From NCBI RefSeq assembly GCF_000237325.1, contig NC_017542.1:999501-1063500 (forward strand): a DNA stretch of 64,000 nt, written 5' to 3'. Position numbers and translations under genes: made by a program. This stretch comes from Paenibacillus polymyxa M1 (GTDB taxonomy: Bacteria > Bacillota > Bacilli > Paenibacillales > Paenibacillaceae). The notes under the pieces are model-generated. The model saw only the letters and a program-made list of their open reading frames with translations. It was not told the origin of the DNA and did not search any database. Below are positions 34,020-42,997 of this stretch, piece after piece. Every line of letters begins with the position of its first letter. Position 1 is the stretch's first letter.

Positions 34020-35246
34020 ATGGCTTATCAAGAAATCAATGGAGTACGCGTATGGGGAGCACCTGATCCGGGGGCATTATCTCAAGCCCGCACATGTGCC
34101 GAAAATGGTAATGTGATTCAGGCGCTACTGATGGCAGATCATCATAAAGGCTACAGTCAGCCCATTGGCGGTGTGATGGTGTATGACGGACAAATTTCAC
34201 CTTCAGGTGTAGGGTATGATATCGGCTGCGGAAATAAGGCGGTAAGAACCAAGCTGTCTGCCGCAGACATTATGCCGCGTATTTCAACCGTGATGGATGA
34301 GATTGCACGTCAGATTTCATTTGGCGTAGGTCGTGTGAATGAGATTCAGGTGGACCATGAGCTGTTTGATGACCCGGATTGGGCGGTATATGCAGCGATT
34401 GGGAAGCAAGAGCATGACAAACTGAAGTCCTTGGCGAGAGAACAGCTGGGTACAGTAGGAAGTGGCAATCATTTTGTTGATGTATTTGTAGAGGAAGCGA
34501 CAGGACAGGTCTGGATTGCCAATCATTTCGGCAGCCGGGGCTTTGGGCATAAAACAGCAAGCGGGTTTCTAAATTTGGCCGCAGGACGGGAGTTTCTCGG
34601 AAAGGCGCCGGGAGAACATATGGATCAGCCGCCTGTACTACTGGATATGAACAGTGAGCTGGGGGATATGTACTATCGTGCAATGCGCCTTGCCGGACGT
34701 TATGCTTATGCAGGACGTGACCATGTGATAGAACAAGTGCTTGGTATTATGGGGACCGAAGCGGACTTTACGGTGCATAATCACCATAATTACGCGTGGA
34801 AAGAACAGCATGATGGACGCGACACCATTGTGGTCCGCAAAGGCGCAACCCCCTCGGCCCCTGGTCAAATGGGCTTTATTGGAGGAAGCATGGGGGATAT
34901 CTCGGTGATTGTGCGTGGGAAAGATTCGGTAGAAAATCGGGATTCCTACTATAGCACAGTCCATGGCGCAGGTCGTATTATGAGTCGTACCCAGGCAGCC
35001 GGTAAAATGAATTGGAAAACCCGTACGCGTAGCGGAGGGCAGATTACGGACCTACAGATGAAGGAGGCTGTTCGAAACTACGGTGTCGAGCTGCGCGGAG
35101 CAGGTACAGACGAAAGCCCGTTCGTCTACCGCAAACTGCGTGAGGTGCTGGACGCTCATTCCGAGACTGTTGAAGTTATGCATGTGCTGAAGCCAATCGG
35201 GGTATGCATGGCTGGGGCCAATGAGTTTGACCCATATAAGGATTAA
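34020..35246 (+). CDS. rtcB: RtcB family RNA ligase
   Basis: A 408-residue GTP- and Mn-dependent ligase that joins RNA 2',3'-cyclic phosphate or 3'-phosphate ends to 5'-OH ends. The full set of active-site segments is present: MADHHKGY, VGYDIGCGNKAVRT (metal-binding Cys), GTVGSGNHF, HFGSRGFGH, HNHHNYAWKEQH, RKGATPSAPGQMGFIGGSMG and STVHGAGRIMSRT with the His that is guanylylated. The sequence is of the shorter RtcB2-like type rather than the classic E. coli form. GGAGGG precedes the ATG. It has no RtcA or archease neighbour. A Pnkp/Hen1 repair cassette with a different ligase lies further along the window. Confidence 0.95.
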   Translation: MAYQEINGVRVWGAPDPGALSQARTCAENGNVIQALLMADHHKGYSQPIGGVMVYDGQISPSGVGYDIGCGNKAVRTKLSAADIMPRISTVMDEIARQISFGVGRVNEIQVDHELFDDPDWAVYAAIGKQEHDKLKSLAREQLGTVGSGNHFVDVFVEEATGQVWIANHFGSRGFGHKTASGFLNLAAGREFLGKAPGEHMDQPPVLLDMNSELGDMYYRAMRLAGRYAYAGRDHVIEQVLGIMGTEADFTVHNHHNYAWKEQHDGRDTIVVRKGATPSAPGQMGFIGGSMGDISVIVRGKDSVENRDSYYSTVHGAGRIMSRTQAAGKMNWKTRTRSGGQITDLQMKEAVRNYGVELRGAGTDESPFVYRKLREVLDAHSETVEVMHVLKPIGVCMAGANEFDPYKD

Positions 35247-35281
35247 TGAAAAGAGAAGGAAGAATGGTGTGTACCCATAAA

Positions 35282-35326
35282 AAAGACGATGCCCGGCAGA
35301 AGTTTCATTCGCTGAGCATCGTCTTT
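35282..35326. terminator. bidirectional terminator between rtcB and the shikimate dehydrogenase gene
   Basis: AAAGACGATGC pairs with GCATCGTCTTT, giving T-rich tails both ways. Confidence 0.8.
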
Positions 35327-35394
35327 AAAGTACATATATGCATATATAATAGAAGGAACTCATGGCTTGATGTGCTTGTTAGCAGCTCTAAATC

Positions 35395-36285
35395 TTACAG
35401 TTGATCAGCAAAAAGCTGTTCTTTAATATAAGCGACAGGCATTTCTTGCCCTGTCCATAATTCGAAGGCAAGTGCGCCCTGCCACAGCATCATGCCCAGA
35501 CCGTTAATGGCGGTTGCACCTACGGACTCAGCTTGTTCCATCAGTTTGGATTTAGCTGGGCTGTACACTACATCGGTCACGATCAGGTCGGAACGAAGCA
35601 TGGACACATCCTCAATGACACTTTTGCCTTCCAGCGGTTTCATACCCACACCTGTACCATTAGCGAAAATATGACTTGTAAGAATCTCTTCACGCAGCTT
35701 CTCTTGATCCTCTAGTGCATAGATATTCGCCTTGACTTGGGCATGTTTCATCTCTTCATTAATAATACGAACATTCTCTTCCGCCCGGGCAAAGAACTGG
35801 TCATTACGAGCGAAAATTGAAATTTCAGCGAGGCCAGCTCGAGCGGCTTCAATAGCAATCGGTGTTGCAGCACCGCCTGAGCCGACGAGTGTCATTTTCT
35901 TACCTTTCAGATCAATGCCGTGCTCCTGCAAGTTACGAACATAACCAGATCCATCTGTACTGTAGCCTTTCAGCTTACCATCCGTATTCACGACAGTGTT
36001 GACGGCACCTGTAAATTTAGCGCTGTCGTCCAGCTCGTCAAGGTACTGTAAGATGGCTGTTTTGTTGGGCATGGACACATTGTAGCCGCGTATGTTTAGA
36101 GCGCGCATCCCCCGTACCACTTCTTCGAGTTGTTCATTGCCTACTTCAAAGGCCATATATGCGTTGTTTAGCCCCAGTTTCTCAAACGCAAGATTATGCA
36201 TAGCCGGGGACAAAGAGTGTCCGATCGGTGTAGCTAGCAGTCCGATTAATTGTGTTCTTCCGTCAATACGTCCAGCGTTTTTCAT
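35395..36285 (-). CDS. shikimate/quinate 5-dehydrogenase (AroE/YdiB type)
   Basis: A 296-residue dehydrogenase that interconverts 3-dehydroshikimate and shikimate, and in YdiB-like members also dehydroquinate and quinate. The substrate domain has PIGHSLSPAMHN and NVSMPNKT with the catalytic Lys, and GAVNT. The nucleotide domain has GSGGAATPIAIEAA, then FARND where AroE has an NRT-type NADP clamp, which suggests NAD-type use as in YdiB. NGTGVGM and NGLGMMLWQGA complete the site. It lies behind an MFS carrier gene on the same strand (27-base gap), with LysR, a second MFS carrier, aroD and aroK around it, so a catabolic or salvage role is likely. Confidence 0.92.
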   Translation of the reverse strand: MKNAGRIDGRTQLIGLLATPIGHSLSPAMHNLAFEKLGLNNAYMAFEVGNEQLEEVVRGMRALNIRGYNVSMPNKTAILQYLDELDDSAKFTGAVNTVVNTDGKLKGYSTDGSGYVRNLQEHGIDLKGKKMTLVGSGGAATPIAIEAARAGLAEISIFARNDQFFARAEENVRIINEEMKHAQVKANIYALEDQEKLREEILTSHIFANGTGVGMKPLEGKSVIEDVSMLRSDLIVTDVVYSPAKSKLMEQAESVGATAINGLGMMLWQGALAFELWTGQEMPVAYIKEQLFADQL

Positions 36286-36312
36286 AATAAGCCTCCAAGT
36301 GATCTGTGTAGT

Positions 36313-37503
36313 TTAATGAAACACTTTTTTATATCGATAAGCAACAAACACGGCCAGCAAAATACTGACTACGGCAATCGCAATATCTAGAATGAATACC
36401 GAGGTAATTCCCAGACTTTTGGACATGCTCCCGGTAGCTAAAGGCATCAGGATGAACGATAGGCTGGCTGCTATGTTTACGAGAGAAGTCGTAGTTCCTT
36501 TGTTCTTGCGGAAAAATTCCGTCATGACCGTAAGGGCAATTTGGAAGATACCCGCAGTAGACAAGCCGATTAAGAATGAACTGATCAAGGTAGCGACAGG
36601 ATTGTGCCATACAATTAAAGCGAGCAAAGAAAGCAGGGCAATAAGCGGATACACAATCATGACGGTAATAGGCTTAATGAATCTACCAAGTACCACAGCC
36701 AACAAAATAACGGAAACTAGTGAACCTATACTATAGTAGCTAAGCAGCTTAATAGCGCTGGCTTTGTCCATGCCAAGAGCTTCTTGTCCAAAGGTAGGAA
36801 GCCATAGCTGCACGATCATGAACAATACAGTTGAAGTAAAACCGATAATAATCAGAGACAAGCCTTCTTGCCAAAACTTAGACTCGCTGTGGAACGAATC
36901 CGTTGATTGACCAGCCTCGGCTGGAGCCTTTTGTTCCTCTGCTTTGTGGTTGGGGAAAGCGGTCATCGACAAGAAAATTCCGTTCAGCAGATAAATTCCT
37001 GCTGGAATAAAGAAGGAATATCCATAGAACATATCGTGATTAATAAAAAATGCAATCATGAACGGAATAACAATGGCACCGATCGAGATGGATGCTTTGA
37101 CCAGGACGGTTGCAGACCCGGCTTTTTTTCCGAACCCTTCAATGAGTGCGGGATAAGTCCCCGCATCCATCATTGAGTTGCAGAGCCCTGCGATAATGGC
37201 AAACACGAATGCCAACGTGTAGTTAGGTGCAAGCGGAATACCGATTAGGAAGATTAAATAAGCAAATGATGCAATAACAATGAGTGGTTTCCTTCCATAT
37301 TTATCTGACATTTTTCCGGCTACTCCGAGAGCGAGCAGTTTACCGATTCCAATCGCTGACACCAGATAGCCGATGGCTGCTTTATCCGTGTTCAATTGCA
37401 CGGTCAGAAAGCTCATATTCGACGAGAGAATAACATTAATCATACCCAGAAGAAAATAGTTGATATAAAGCCCTGTTGCCATTCTGATATAAGGATTTTT
37501 CAT
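36313..37503 (-). CDS. MFS transporter, probable shikimate/quinate uptake
   Basis: A 396-residue major facilitator with twelve predicted segments and a central cytoplasmic loop near residue 190-210. It shows the MFS motif GKMSDKYGRKPL between segments 2 and 3. The ATG at 37503 follows GGGAG by eight bases; a TTG at 37518 is less likely. It is transcribed with the aroE-type gene and is divergent from a LysR regulator. A paralogue with the same N-terminus (ATGLYxNYxLxG) is encoded across the regulator. Substrate is inferred from the neighbouring shikimate-pathway genes. Confidence 0.88.
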   Translation of the reverse strand: MKNPYIRMATGLYINYFLLGMINVILSSNMSFLTVQLNTDKAAIGYLVSAIGIGKLLALGVAGKMSDKYGRKPLIVIASFAYLIFLIGIPLAPNYTLAFVFAIIAGLCNSMMDAGTYPALIEGFGKKAGSATVLVKASISIGAIVIPFMIAFFINHDMFYGYSFFIPAGIYLLNGIFLSMTAFPNHKAEEQKAPAEAGQSTDSFHSESKFWQEGLSLIIIGFTSTVLFMIVQLWLPTFGQEALGMDKASAIKLLSYYSIGSLVSVILLAVVLGRFIKPITVMIVYPLIALLSLLALIVWHNPVATLISSFLIGLSTAGIFQIALTVMTEFFRKNKGTTTSLVNIAASLSFILMPLATGSMSKSLGITSVFILDIAIAVVSILLAVFVAYRYKKVFH

Positions 37504-37584
37504 AAGTGTAACTCCCAACTTAAATTTTAGATCAATGGCCTAGATAGGCATCGTCCAGGTCTATTAAAGTACGCCCACAAACAA

Positions 37585-37598
37585 GTGAAAATATTCAC
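37585..37598. promoter_or_regulatory. palindrome in the MFS-LysR divergent spacer
   Basis: GTGAAAATATTCAC is an inverted repeat (GTGAA/TTCAC) in the 216-base spacer between the divergent MFS and LysR genes. It fits a LysR-type operator in position and symmetry. Confidence 0.45.
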
Positions 37599-37719
37599 AT
37601 AATGTCTATGTTTTAATTATATAAGGGGTGTTATTATAAATCCAATGCATATTTTTATCGTTTTTCATAGTTTAAATCTATAATTTAAAATATGAATTAA
37701 AGAGGGAGTGTACATTCTT

Positions 37720-38631
37720 ATGAATCTGAAGCACTTACAATATTTTCGTGTACTTGCAGAGCTGGAGCATTTTACCCAGGCAGCTGCGCGGCTATGTATC
37801 ACTCAACCCAGTTTAAGTCATGCGATTTCAGAATTAGAAAAGGATTTGGGTGTTCATCTGTTTGAAAAGCAGGGGAGAAATATTCGACTAAACAAATACG
37901 GGCGATTTTTTCTGAAATATGTGGAGCACGCGATGGATGAATTGGAAAAGGGGGAGCATAACTTACGGGAATTAGTGAGTCCAAGCCATGGGAATATAGA
38001 TTTGGCGTTCATTTACACGTTAGGTTCACACTTCATTCCAGCAATAATCCAAGCTTTTTCAGCTCAAGATGCCCGTAAAGACATTTCCTTTTCGTTTCAC
38101 CAAGGGAATACGAACGATATTATTCAAGGTCTGAAGCAGGAACACTATGACGTGGCGTTCTGCTCTCACGTGGAAAATGAACCAGAAGTGGAGTTTATTC
38201 CGCTGGCTCAGCAGGAACTGGTGGTCATTGTTTCCCCTGATCATCCGCTGGCTTCGCTGGACCAAATTGATCTTAAGGATACAGCGGATTACCCGGTGAT
38301 CTTCTTCAACAAAAAGAGTGGGATTCGGCCCATTATTGAAAATTTGTTCGCCAAGGCAGGCGTTACGCCACAGATTATTTGCGAGATTGAAGAAGATACG
38401 GCAATGGCAGGACTGGTGTCTATCAATTACGGGATCGGAGTTATGCCCCGCATTTCATCGTTAGATTATTTTAACGTCAAAACATTGCCTATTGTAAATC
38501 CAGAATACGAGCGTTTTATCTACCTAGCCAGCATTAAAAATAGATACTTATCCCCGGCAGTAGTAGAGTTTCGGAACTTTGCCCTAAGTTATGGCAAGGA
38601 GTTTTATCTGAAAACGCATCAGCGTGTCTAA
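37720..38631 (+). CDS. LysR family transcriptional regulator
   Basis: A 303-residue regulator. The N-terminal winged helix-turn-helix reads MNLKHLQYFRVLAELEHFTQAAARLCITQPSLSHAISELEKDLG, the LysR hallmark. The C-terminal effector domain has periplasmic-binding-protein-like lobes, including VVIVSPDHPLA and GIGVMPRI. It resembles B. subtilis YwbI/CidR-like and other small-acid sensors. It sits between the two MFS genes and close to aroE- and aroD-type genes, so shikimate, quinate or dehydroshikimate is the likely effector. The ATG at 37720 has GAGGGAG upstream. Confidence 0.9.
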   Translation: MNLKHLQYFRVLAELEHFTQAAARLCITQPSLSHAISELEKDLGVHLFEKQGRNIRLNKYGRFFLKYVEHAMDELEKGEHNLRELVSPSHGNIDLAFIYTLGSHFIPAIIQAFSAQDARKDISFSFHQGNTNDIIQGLKQEHYDVAFCSHVENEPEVEFIPLAQQELVVIVSPDHPLASLDQIDLKDTADYPVIFFNKKSGIRPIIENLFAKAGVTPQIICEIEEDTAMAGLVSINYGIGVMPRISSLDYFNVKTLPIVNPEYERFIYLASIKNRYLSPAVVEFRNFALSYGKEFYLKTHQRV

Positions 38632-38654
38632 GCCGGATTCTCGCAATTTTAAAC

Positions 38655-38683
38655 TTGATAAATTTTAAATTGTGTTCTATACT
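38655..38683 (+). promoter_or_regulatory. sigma-A promoter of the second MFS gene
   Basis: TTGATA (38655-38660), a 17-base spacer and TATACT (38678-38683). Two copies of ATTTTAAA (about 38646-38653 and 38662-38669) overlap it and may be regulator sites. Confidence 0.7.
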
Positions 38684-38762
38684 TCATCATCGACACAAGC
38701 AATGTGAAATGATTCACGTTTTGATACTACAAGACTTACTTACAAAAGCAGGTGAATTCATG

Positions 38763-40022
38763 ATGAAACGTTCTTCTATTCCAGTGGCGACAGGTCTTTA
38801 TGTGAACTATCTTTTGTTCGGCATGTTTAATATTATGCTGGCGTCACACATGTCCTTTTTAACAGAGCATTTGCATACAGATCAGGCAGGCATCAGTCTC
38901 TTGGTTTCCGCGATGGGGTTTGGCAGACTGTTTACGCTGTACATATCCGGAGTGCTCTCCGACCGCTATGGTCGCAAACCGTTTATTGTGGCCGCAGGGC
39001 TGCTGATGGCCGTATTCTTGGTCGGTATACCGCTGAGTCCCACCTTTGAGATGGCGATGGTACTGGCTGTGCTGGCAGGTGTAGCGAATTCTTTTCTTGA
39101 TTCAGGTACTTATCCAGCTTTGATCGAGGCTTTTCCCCAATCCTCTGGTTCGGCTACAGTGTTGGTGAGAGGTTTTATATCCATTGGGGCGGCATTTTTA
39201 CCGCTAATGATTATCTTTTTTATGAATCACGATATTTTTTACGGGTTCTCTTTCCTTATACCAGCACTGATATTTGCATTGAATGCGATCTACTTGTTCA
39301 GAATGAAGTTTCCAGACATGCGCGTACAGCCCAACAAGGGGCAAAGTGGCGGTACTTCCGTATCTAGCGCCAAGCAGACGGGGAATTTAAAGGCAAATGA
39401 TCCGAGTAAACCGCGGTTTTGGCAGGAAGGTGTGTGTCTTATCTTGCTTGGATTTACAGGACCTACCTTGCTGTATATTGTGCAGTTATGGCTGCCTACT
39501 TTTGGGCAACAGTTTATCGGCATGACGGAATCAGAGTCTCTGAGGCTATTAGTTTATTACAATATGGGTTCGCTGGTTTCCGTATTTGTATTGGTCATTG
39601 TATTGAGAAAATGGGTTAAACCTGTTCATATCATCCTTATTTATCCTTGCATTTCCTTGTTGGCTTTTGGAGCGCTTCTTCTTTTCAAATCTGGGGCTGC
39701 CGCCATTATTTGTGCGAGTGTCATCGGGTTTTCAATATCGGGTGTACTTCAGCTGACGTTAACCGTAATGAGTGAATTTTTTAGTCAACGAAAAGGACAG
39801 ATTACCGGGTTTATTTATACCGCAACTTCGCTGTCCTATACACTCATTCCCGTGTTTACAGGCTTTCTTTTGAAGCATTCTCAGATTTCCAGTGTGTTTA
39901 TGCTGGCTATTATTGTGAATGCACTTGGAATCGCACTGGCGGTGTTTGTTAATTTTCGCTACAGTGCCGTTTTTCCTGCAAAACGAGAATTGTCTCCTCA
40001 AATCGTACTGGATACGAAATAA
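38763..40022 (+). CDS. MFS transporter, paralogue of the 36313 gene
   Basis: A 419-residue major facilitator with twelve predicted segments and the MFS loop SGVLSDRYGRKPF. It is clearly paralogous to the other MFS protein in the cluster: both start VATGLY/MATGLY-type and share MSFLTxxLxTD, DSGTYPALIE and SSGSATVLV/KAGSATVLV segments. The start at 38763 follows AGGTGA by seven bases; an ATG three bases earlier is possible. It has its own sigma-A promoter and precedes aroD by about 100 bases. Two carriers in one cluster may differ in substrate, for example shikimate and quinate. Confidence 0.88.
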   Translation: MKRSSIPVATGLYVNYLLFGMFNIMLASHMSFLTEHLHTDQAGISLLVSAMGFGRLFTLYISGVLSDRYGRKPFIVAAGLLMAVFLVGIPLSPTFEMAMVLAVLAGVANSFLDSGTYPALIEAFPQSSGSATVLVRGFISIGAAFLPLMIIFFMNHDIFYGFSFLIPALIFALNAIYLFRMKFPDMRVQPNKGQSGGTSVSSAKQTGNLKANDPSKPRFWQEGVCLILLGFTGPTLLYIVQLWLPTFGQQFIGMTESESLRLLVYYNMGSLVSVFVLVIVLRKWVKPVHIILIYPCISLLAFGALLLFKSGAAAIICASVIGFSISGVLQLTLTVMSEFFSQRKGQITGFIYTATSLSYTLIPVFTGFLLKHSQISSVFMLAIIVNALGIALAVFVNFRYSAVFPAKRELSPQIVLDTK

Positions 40023-40125
40023 CTAGCGACTGAACCTAATCATCTGCATGCTTATTCAGAATGCGTTATACTATGAATTATTGTGAATGTTCGACTTGAA
40101 ACTGTAATTGGGGAGTGAGATAGAT

Positions 40126-40890
40126 ATGGGAAAAATCGTAAAGATAAATGATGTACGGATCGGTGAAGGAGCGCCTAAAATATGTGTTCCCATGGTGGGA
40201 GAAACGTTGGAGCAGTTGAAGGAAGAGGCTGCCCATTTACGAACACTCGACCTGGATATCGTAGAGTGGAGAGTCGATTTTTTCGAGCATGTGGAAGATC
40301 TGGAAAAGGTAAAGGCTGCCTTACATGAAATTCGGTCTATTTTAGCCAATATTCCACTCGTATTTACGTTCCGTAGCGCCCGAGAAGGTGGAGAAAAGGA
40401 AATCAGTGCGGCAAGTTATGTGGAATTGAATCGTACAATAGCCGCAACGGGGCAAGTCGAACTTATTGATGTAGAGCTTTTTAATGAGGAAGCTGATGTG
40501 AAGACACTGGTAGAAGCAGCACATAAGCATAACGTGTATGTGATTATTTCTAATCATGATTTCCAAAAAACACCATCGAAAGAGGAAATTGTGTCCCGGT
40601 TGCGTAAGGCACAGGAATTGGGCGGCGATCTGCCTAAAATAGCGGTGATGCCAACTAATACAGCCGATGTACTGACCTTACTGGACGCCACACGCACTAT
40701 GGCAGAAGAGTATGCTGATCGGCCAATTATCACAATGTCGATGGCGGGAAAAGGTGTCGTGAGCCGTCTGACCGGAGAACTGTTTGGTTCAGCTTTGACT
40801 TTTGGTGCTGCCAAGAAAGCTTCCGCGCCGGGACAGATTCCTGTCACTGAACTGAGAGAAATATTGCAGGTGCTGCATAGCCATTCTTAA
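40126..40890 (+). CDS. aroD: 3-dehydroquinate dehydratase, type I
   Basis: A 254-residue TIM-barrel enzyme that converts 3-dehydroquinate to 3-dehydroshikimate by a Schiff-base mechanism. It contains DIVEWRVDFFE, FTFRSAREGGE, the active-site His in VIISNHDFQKTP and the Schiff-base Lys in PKIAVMP, plus MAGKGVVSRLTGELFGSALTFG. It follows the second MFS gene. In Bacillus and Paenibacillus the biosynthetic reaction is often done by the type II enzyme (AroQ), so this type I gene beside transporters suggests quinate or dehydroquinate use. The ATG at 40126 follows GGGAG. Confidence 0.93.
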   Translation: MGKIVKINDVRIGEGAPKICVPMVGETLEQLKEEAAHLRTLDLDIVEWRVDFFEHVEDLEKVKAALHEIRSILANIPLVFTFRSAREGGEKEISAASYVELNRTIAATGQVELIDVELFNEEADVKTLVEAAHKHNVYVIISNHDFQKTPSKEEIVSRLRKAQELGGDLPKIAVMPTNTADVLTLLDATRTMAEEYADRPIITMSMAGKGVVSRLTGELFGSALTFGAAKKASAPGQIPVTELREILQVLHSHS

Positions 40891-40938
40891 AAGACGCAGG
40901 TATTGCTCGCTAGTGAGCAAGTTATCCGCAATGAACAC

Positions 40939-40982
40939 AAAGGAGGACCCCAAGCGATAAGCATTGCTGGGGCCCTCCTTTG
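40939..40982. terminator. bidirectional terminator between aroD and aroK
   Basis: AAAGGAGG plus CCCCA pairs with TGGGG plus CCTCCTTT. Confidence 0.8.
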
Positions 40983-40990
40983 TGTAACGC

Positions 40991-41572
40991 TTAATTCAAT
41001 CCCCGAGTTGGTTCATACAATTCCCAACCCAGATTCAGCGTTTGAATAATATAGTCTGCGACTTCTTCCGCATCCAACTGATCGGTATCGATCTTGGAGT
41101 GATTCACCGCGTAAATGTCCTGTCTGGAACGGAAAAGATTTTCAATTTCCTCCAGCGTCTTGTTTTGCAGATTAGGGCGGGTGTCAATCAGCATCTTGAG
41201 CCGATCTTTCCAGGAGTCCCAATTTAAATCCAAGAAGAACACAATGGAGGAAGCCAAACAAGCCTGCTTCACCTCTTCCTGTAAAAACGCACCACCGCCA
41301 ACAGAAATGATTTTGAGGCGTGTATTGCTGCACAACTTCAAAATATGTTCTTTTTCAATCTCGCGGAAACGCTTCTCTCCGTAAGTTTTGAAAATTTCTG
41401 TTGTAGGCATGTTGTACTCTTGTTCAATCTCCTGATCAATATCGACAAAATCGCGATACAGTTTGCGCGCTAGATGGGAACCGATCGTTGTTTTGCCTAC
41501 GCCCATAAAGCCGATGAGCACAATATTTTGTTCTTTTAATGGAATCTCACTATTGTTTTGCACGATAACCAC
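40991..41572 (-). CDS. aroK: shikimate kinase
   Basis: A 193-residue kinase that phosphorylates shikimate at the 3-hydroxyl with ATP. It has the P-loop GFMGVGKTTIG near residue 21, the shikimate-binding DIDQEIE and FRxxE (KRFREIEKEHIL) motifs, GGGAF and a lid Arg in DTRPNL. It is transcribed towards aroD across a shared terminator. The start is uncertain because the GTG at 41572 and another GTG nine bases downstream have similar weak sites. With the neighbouring uptake and conversion genes, it could feed imported shikimate into chorismate synthesis. Confidence 0.9.
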   Translation of the reverse strand: MVIVQNNSEIPLKEQNIVLIGFMGVGKTTIGSHLARKLYRDFVDIDQEIEQEYNMPTTEIFKTYGEKRFREIEKEHILKLCSNTRLKIISVGGGAFLQEEVKQACLASSIVFFLDLNWDSWKDRLKMLIDTRPNLQNKTLEEIENLFRSRQDIYAVNHSKIDTDQLDAEEVADYIIQTLNLGWELYEPTRGLN

Positions 41573-41852
41573 TCTTTTCTCACCAGTAATGTTGAGATGT
41601 AACGCTTCAAAGCACTAAATACATTATACGTTCATCAACCGTGTCATTCAATAGTATAGAGCACATCAGCAATGAGGTATACGATAAAAGAGACTCTGAT
41701 TACCAATGGAGTGATAAACAACATGTAAACGAGATGAGGTATTCAAGTGTTATTTAATGCGTAAATGGAAGAAAAACAAACTTGTACAAGTATAAAAGAG
41801 GCAATATTGTGTACTTAATTGAAAAAAAGGACATATTTTGCCGAAAAACGTA

Positions 41853-41880
41853 TTGAAATTATTGGAAGTAGGAATATAAT
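41853..41880 (+). promoter_or_regulatory. sigma-A promoter of the pectate lyase gene
   Basis: TTGAAA (41853-41858), a 16-base spacer and TATAAT (41875-41880). Transcription would start near 41887, giving a leader of about 240 bases. Confidence 0.65.
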
Positions 41881-41889
41881 AGAGTTATG

Positions 41890-41924
41890 CAAATTGTAAA
41901 TGTAATCGCTATATTTACAATTTG
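41890..41924 (+). promoter_or_regulatory. inverted repeat at the transcript 5' end
   Basis: CAAATTGTAAAT at 41890-41901 is the exact complement of ATTTACAATTTG at 41913-41924, with an 11-base loop. At the very start of the predicted pectate lyase transcript it may stabilise the mRNA 5' end or bind a regulator. Confidence 0.55.
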
Positions 41925-42129
41925 TGATTGATTGAATTTATAAAAATGAAGCTACTTTGAACCAAAAACCAAGTATACATATGCAAATAGTTAAATATCA
42001 CTTTACGGACATGTATCGGTCAATGGGTTCATTGTACGAAGGTGGTGATACGGTCTACGCGCTTGCGCTCTAGTCAACGGAGAATTGGAGATAAGAATAA
42101 AAAACAATCTACGAGAGGGATGAATTGAA

Positions 42130-42822
42130 ATGAAAACAAACACAGCTAAAGTATTGAAAAAGGGAATGAGTATTGCTTTATCCGGTATGCTGATCGCATT
42201 ATTTGTCGGCAATTATTCTGCTCATGCAGCTCCAGAGGTCGTTCATAAGACCATACTTGTAAAAGCCGGAGAAGTATACGATGGTAAAGGCAAGACCGTA
42301 GTGGCTGACCCCGATACCTTGGGAGATGGAAGCCAAAAAGAGGCTCAAAAGCCTATCTTCAAGCTTGAAAATAATGCAACGCTGAAAAATGTGATCATCG
42401 CCGCGCCTGCTGCGGATGGTGTGCATGTATATGGCAATGGCACCATTTCCAACGTAACGTGGGAGGATGTCGGTGAAGATGCATTGACGCTTAAAGAACC
42501 AGGCACAGTGAATATTACAGGCGGTGGAGCATACCATGCATATGATAAAGTGTTCCAAATCAATGCCGAAGGCACAATTAACATTAAAAATTTTAGAGCC
42601 GATGATATCGGTAAGCTGGTTCGCCAACTTGGGGGCTCTACTTTTAGAGTGAATATGACTTTGGATAACTCGGATATTTCCAACGTGAAGGATTCGATCC
42701 TGAGATCCGACGGTCCTAACAGCAAAGCTAAAATTACGAATACTCGTTATCATAATGTAAAACAATTGTTCAAAGGCTTTAAATCTAGCAACACGAGCGA
42801 GTCCGGCAATACTAAATACTAA
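42130..42822 (+). CDS. secreted pectate lyase, PL3 family
   Basis: A 230-residue exported enzyme that cleaves polygalacturonate by calcium-dependent beta-elimination. A signal peptide ends SAHA near residue 33. The mature part is a short parallel beta-helix with the PL3 segments [41 protein letters not shown] and the [11 protein letters not shown] stretch, where the catalytic Lys/Arg residues lie. Length is typical for PL3. GAGAGGGA precedes the ATG. A terminator follows, so it is monocistronic. It complements the GH105/GH112 pectin-use genes elsewhere in the window. Confidence 0.93.
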   Translation: MKTNTAKVLKKGMSIALSGMLIALFVGNYSAHAAPEVVHKTILVKAGEVYDGKGKTVVADPDTLGDGSQKEAQKPIFKLENNATLKNVIIAAPAADGVHVYGNGTISNVTWEDVGEDALTLKEPGTVNITGGGAYHAYDKVFQINAEGTINIKNFRADDIGKLVRQLGGSTFRVNMTLDNSDISNVKDSILRSDGPNSKAKITNTRYHNVKQLFKGFKSSNTSESGNTKY

Positions 42823-42852
42823 TCGTTAGCGTAGGATAGGAGTACGGATAGG

Positions 42853-42904
42853 AAAAGGGGCTGTCCAACAGGTCGTATGATCTGATAGGACAAGCCCCTT
42901 TTTG
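42853..42904 (+). terminator. terminator after the pectate lyase gene
   Basis: AAAGGGGCT..GTCC pairs with GGAC..AGCCCCTTT, followed by TTGG. Confidence 0.8.
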
Positions 42905-42997
42905 GTACGTTGAGTTACCCAAAAGATGATCTGGGCTTCGTTCAGAACAAGGACTATGTTATGATCGTGCTATTACATTTTATACAAAAGAAGTTGG

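Larger units (their letters stand above)
41573..42129 (+). other. 557-base gap: promoter and long leader of the pectate lyase gene
   Basis: No gene was found. It contains a palindrome CTTGTACAAG at 41781-41790, a sigma-A-like promoter at 41853-41880, and a perfect 12-base inverted repeat at 41890-41924. The remaining roughly 200 bases of the pectate lyase leader show no clear structure. Confidence 0.5.

Noticed and set aside
33832..34116. Short plus-strand frame before rtcB
   Set aside because: It overlaps the start of rtcB in another frame, has no ribosome site, and begins inside the phosphatase terminator.
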